From the NCBI GenBank assembly GCA_002900995.3, contig PJEW03000019.1, positions 75,980 to 121,697 of the forward strand: a stretch of DNA of 45,718 nt. Reading direction: 5' to 3'. How positions within the stretch are numbered: the stretch's first letter is position 1; every line of letters starts with the position of its first letter. The stretch comes from Ganoderma boninense (Eukaryota > Basidiomycota > Agaricomycetes > Polyporales > Polyporaceae). Below the pieces are notes generated by a model. It saw only the letters and a list, made by a program, of their open reading frames with translations, searched no databases and was not told where the DNA came from. A program made the translations under genes and the position numbers. Positions 43,498 to 45,718 of the stretch are shown here, one piece after another.

Positions 43498-43863
43498 TTA
43501 AGGTAGGGGGGAATTATTTTGATTGTTAGAGATAGTTGCTAAATCGAATAGAGTGTTTTCCAATACTCCAACTACCGGTATTATGAAAAGAACATAACCA
43601 TAAGAAATAAAAAGCAGTTGCCACTTGTCCGATTTCAACATAAGGTGTTTCAGGGTGTTGAGACCCGATCCACATTAAGATAATAAAATCTACCACAAAT
43701 AACCAAAATGCAAATTTCATTAAAGGTCTAAATGAAGAACCTCTTATTTGAGATAAATCAGAGTAAGGTAAAATTAAAAATATTAATAATGCTCCAAACA
43801 TAGCTAATACCCCTAATAATTTATTAGGTATTGATCTTAAAATAGCATAAAATGGTAAAAGAT
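43498..43863 (-). CDS. cob: cytochrome b, last exon (frameshift near 43590)
   Basis: Cytochrome b is the heme-bearing catalytic subunit of complex III. This exon starts by completing the Tyr codon of PEWY, then [36 protein letters not shown] and [21 protein letters not shown] one-base shift at about 43581-43605 is needed to reach the C-terminus [19 protein letters not shown] and TAA 43498-43500. A cccccctacct motif overlaps the stop. All Trp codons are TGG, unlike the second 3' copy at 36312. Confidence 0.9.
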
Positions 43864-44926
43864 CATTTTTATATATTTATATTATTTTAATATATCAGAG
43901 TTTATTTTATACTGCATATCTTTATGCATAAACTGAGAGATATTGTTTCTTATCAATTCCATGCTTTCTTCCCATATATAAATTCTTTCTCCTTTTTGGT
44001 GCTTATGAATTGTACATTTCAAAGTATTTTCTCCAAACATATTTTCTAAAGTAGTTTTTAATAAGAAAAGATCTTGCTGAGTAAAACCATAAGTATTTAA
44101 ATGTAAACCTTTATTTTGAAGAGAACCGTCATCCATCATCCAATAAGCCAATCCTCTGGGACTAAGTAAATTTTGTATATTTGAAGGAACTATTTTTAAA
44201 TTATTTGAATTATCGAATAGGTCTTTATAATAGTTAAAACATGGAAGTGATAATGTAGCAAATTGAACTGAACTATATATTTTATTACTTCTCTTATCTG
44301 TAAAAGATCTTTTTTTAGGATAAAAATCTTTAGATAAGTAAGGTTTAAATAATTCAAATACATGATTAAAATAATTAAGATGATGTAATCTTAAACTACT
44401 TTGTCCATAAATAAATCTAGAATTACCGTTTATCGATCTTTTTTGAATATGACCGTCACCCAGTAATAAACCGATAATAATTTAATTTAAAGGACTTTCT
44501 ATAGTTATTTTTATTCTATCAGATTTTGATAGTCTTTTTGTAGACATAGTAGAGTTATTTTGCGTACATACTAAACTTATGGAAGTTATCATATAACTTT
44601 AATAATATACATATAAATATATTACCCAATATCTTTCAATAAATGGCTGGACTATATCTTCATCCTTAATAAAATTAATCAATTTAATTAAAAGAATTAA
44701 GGAGCTTTACGTGTAGTCTCTGAGGATCCTACCAACATGCCTGGAAATTCGGTTTCTATGTAAACAAATATAAGATCCATTGTGCTTTGGTTTCCTGCTG
44801 ATTGCCCATTGTATTATCTTTAAGATTGTTACTATTTAGATGAGTACTTAAAGCTTTAGGGGTTACCAGCATATAGTAAAGTTAATTATTCATAAGATTA
44901 CTCTTAAGCATGGCATCTTTATTCAT
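43864..44926 (-). other. cob group I intron between PEW and YLLPF
   Basis: The exon ends in U44927 inside the Tyr codon and the intron ends in G43864. The core is at about 44700-44900 (minus strand cagcaggaaacc, ggatcctcagagactacacg), closely related to the cox1 introns at 423, 1598 and 2886. The endonuclease gene follows the core. Confidence 0.83.
43882..44592 (-). CDS. LAGLIDADG homing endonuclease (one in-frame stop)
   Basis: From ATG 44592 (or 44547) the frame reads through TKRLSKSDRIKITIESPLN, then hits a TAA at about 44482. It continues directly with IIIGLLLGDGHIQKRS (motif 1), LSPRGLAYWMMDDGSLQ (motif 2, about 44125-44165) and ends HKDMQYKINSDILK with TAA at 43882-43884. Apart from the one stop the protein is complete, with both catalytic acids, in the LAGLIDADG_2 class. 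The stop may be a sequence error, a real nonsense mutation, or be bypassed by a downstream start. Confidence 0.8.
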
Positions 44927-45146
44927 ACCATTCAGGAACAATAGATGCAGGTGTTTGCATTGGATTAGCAGGAATATAATTATCACTATGTCCTAAAAAA
45001 TTAGGGTAATAAAATACCATAATACTTAATACTAAGAAGAATAAAAATATTGTCACTAAATCTTTAAAGACAAAGTATGGATGGAATGCATATCTATCTC
45101 CACTTCCTGAAATTCCATTAGGATTATTTGAACCGTGTGTGTGTAA
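44927..45146 (-). CDS. cob: cytochrome b, exon (LHTHGSNN to PEW)
   Basis: It encodes [40 protein letters not shown], then [15 protein letters not shown] and SIVPEW. It holds the H of HTHGSNN, a conserved heme ligand region, and the PEW motif of the ubiquinol site. The exon runs from after the G at 45147 to U44927. Upstream cob exons are outside the window. Confidence 0.92.
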
Positions 45147-45718
45147 CAAGTTTTATTGCTAATCTATATTTAACTTATATAATGTATCTTTGTAGCATAT
45201 AAGTTATTACTAAAATTTTAATCAAAGACATTTGATTTTTGAAATATATAAGCTATACTATTTTCTTTTTAGAAATATTAATTGTAGCTTTTATGAAAAA
45301 TTTTTATTTTACGCTTTAATCAATAAATTTAATTCTTCTAAAGAAAAAGAATTAGTATATATACTTTTAAACCAGAACCGGTAAAACCCCCATCATCTAT
45401 AATCCAGTAAGCTAAAATTACCGGAGTTAAAGGTCTGTTATGTTAATCCGAATAATTTTTTTTTTCTTCAAAATAGAAAATTTAATATAATTCATTAAAA
45501 CAAGGAAAAAATAAAGTAGAAAAACTTAGATTATATCTCACTTTCCCTGTTTTTTTATCAGTAACTATTCAAATGCTTGGTATAAACAAAAAAATGTAAT
45601 AAATATGAAGCATTTATAGAAACCTGTCTAAAAATAATTCTTACATTAGCTTTTTCAGAAAATATTCTCATATATACATCTCCAAGAATGTTTCCTATTA
45701 ATACTTGGTTTTAATAGG
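45147..45718 (-). other. cob group I intron before LHTHG, 3' part (cut by window edge)
   Basis: The 3' splice site is placed at G45147 from cob protein continuity. The intron fills the right edge of the window and carries remnants of an endonuclease gene. The 5' part lies outside. Confidence 0.72.
45338..45718 (-). pseudogene. degenerate LAGLIDADG endonuclease
   Basis: Minus-strand pieces in different frames match one enzyme: LIGNILGDVYMRIFSEKANV (motif 1), SINASYLLHF, then TDKKTGKVRYNLSFSTLFFP in a shifted frame, and VILAYWIIDDGGFTGSGLKV (motif 2) ending at TAG 45338-45340. At least two frameshifts and a deletion between the motifs indicate decay beyond simple sequencing error. Confidence 0.75.

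Overview
The window is part of a fungal mitochondrial genome. It carries cox1, nad4, atp6, rnl, cox3, nad4L, nad5, cob and about 17 recognisable tRNAs. It is strongly AT-rich, TGA must be read as tryptophan in several ORFs (code 4), and it is full of group I introns with LAGLIDADG or GIY-YIG homing endonucleases plus one group II intron with a reverse transcriptase. A filamentous fungus is clear. The dispersed tRNAs, genes on both strands and gene order look more basidiomycete-like than like typical filamentous ascomycetes, but I cannot name a taxon.

Layout, plus strand. 1-7283: 3' two thirds of cox1 (six exons, six introns, the first cut by the window edge). 7830-9296: intron-free nad4. 9682-10704: an intact unknown ORF (340 aa). 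11627-13115: tRNA cluster Ala, Phe, Thr, Gln(?), Lys, Tyr, Met, Ser, His, Met. 13763-14541: atp6. 14973-16209: a broken unknown ORF. About 17060-22615: rnl with three group I introns and a 100-N gap. 22838-22989: a tRNA-like sequence and tRNA-Arg. 23240-23923: a broken unknown membrane ORF. 24593-27855: cox3 split by a group II intron. 28085-32741: nad4L overlapping nad5, which has two introns. 33100-33930: another broken ORF and a tRNA.

Minus strand, after a second 100-N gap at 35027-35126. 35388-35957: tRNAs Glu, Met, Leu, Asn, Pro. 36312-36680: a chimeric duplicate of the cob 3' end and an internal atp6 piece. 36694-41578: two unknown membrane genes, a duplicated block with Arg-type tRNAs, an unknown soluble gene, and another member of the unknown ORF family. 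42454-43470: a broken free-standing LAGLIDADG gene. 43498-45718: the 3' part of cob with introns.

The conserved genes encode subunits of complexes I, III, IV and ATP synthase plus the large rRNA and tRNAs. The most unusual content is a set of non-core ORFs that share a layout (coiled coil or polar middle, then two membrane spans around a basic loop with a YP or FP motif), use TGA for Trp, share an upstream repeat, and in some cases are followed by an Arg-type tRNA copy. One tRNA copy has a UUA anticodon. These look like copies of an integrated, plasmid-like or otherwise mobile module. Several essential genes (atp6, cox3, nad5, cob) contain short frameshifts, most easily explained by assembly errors, so single indels in the unknown ORFs should be read with the same caution.
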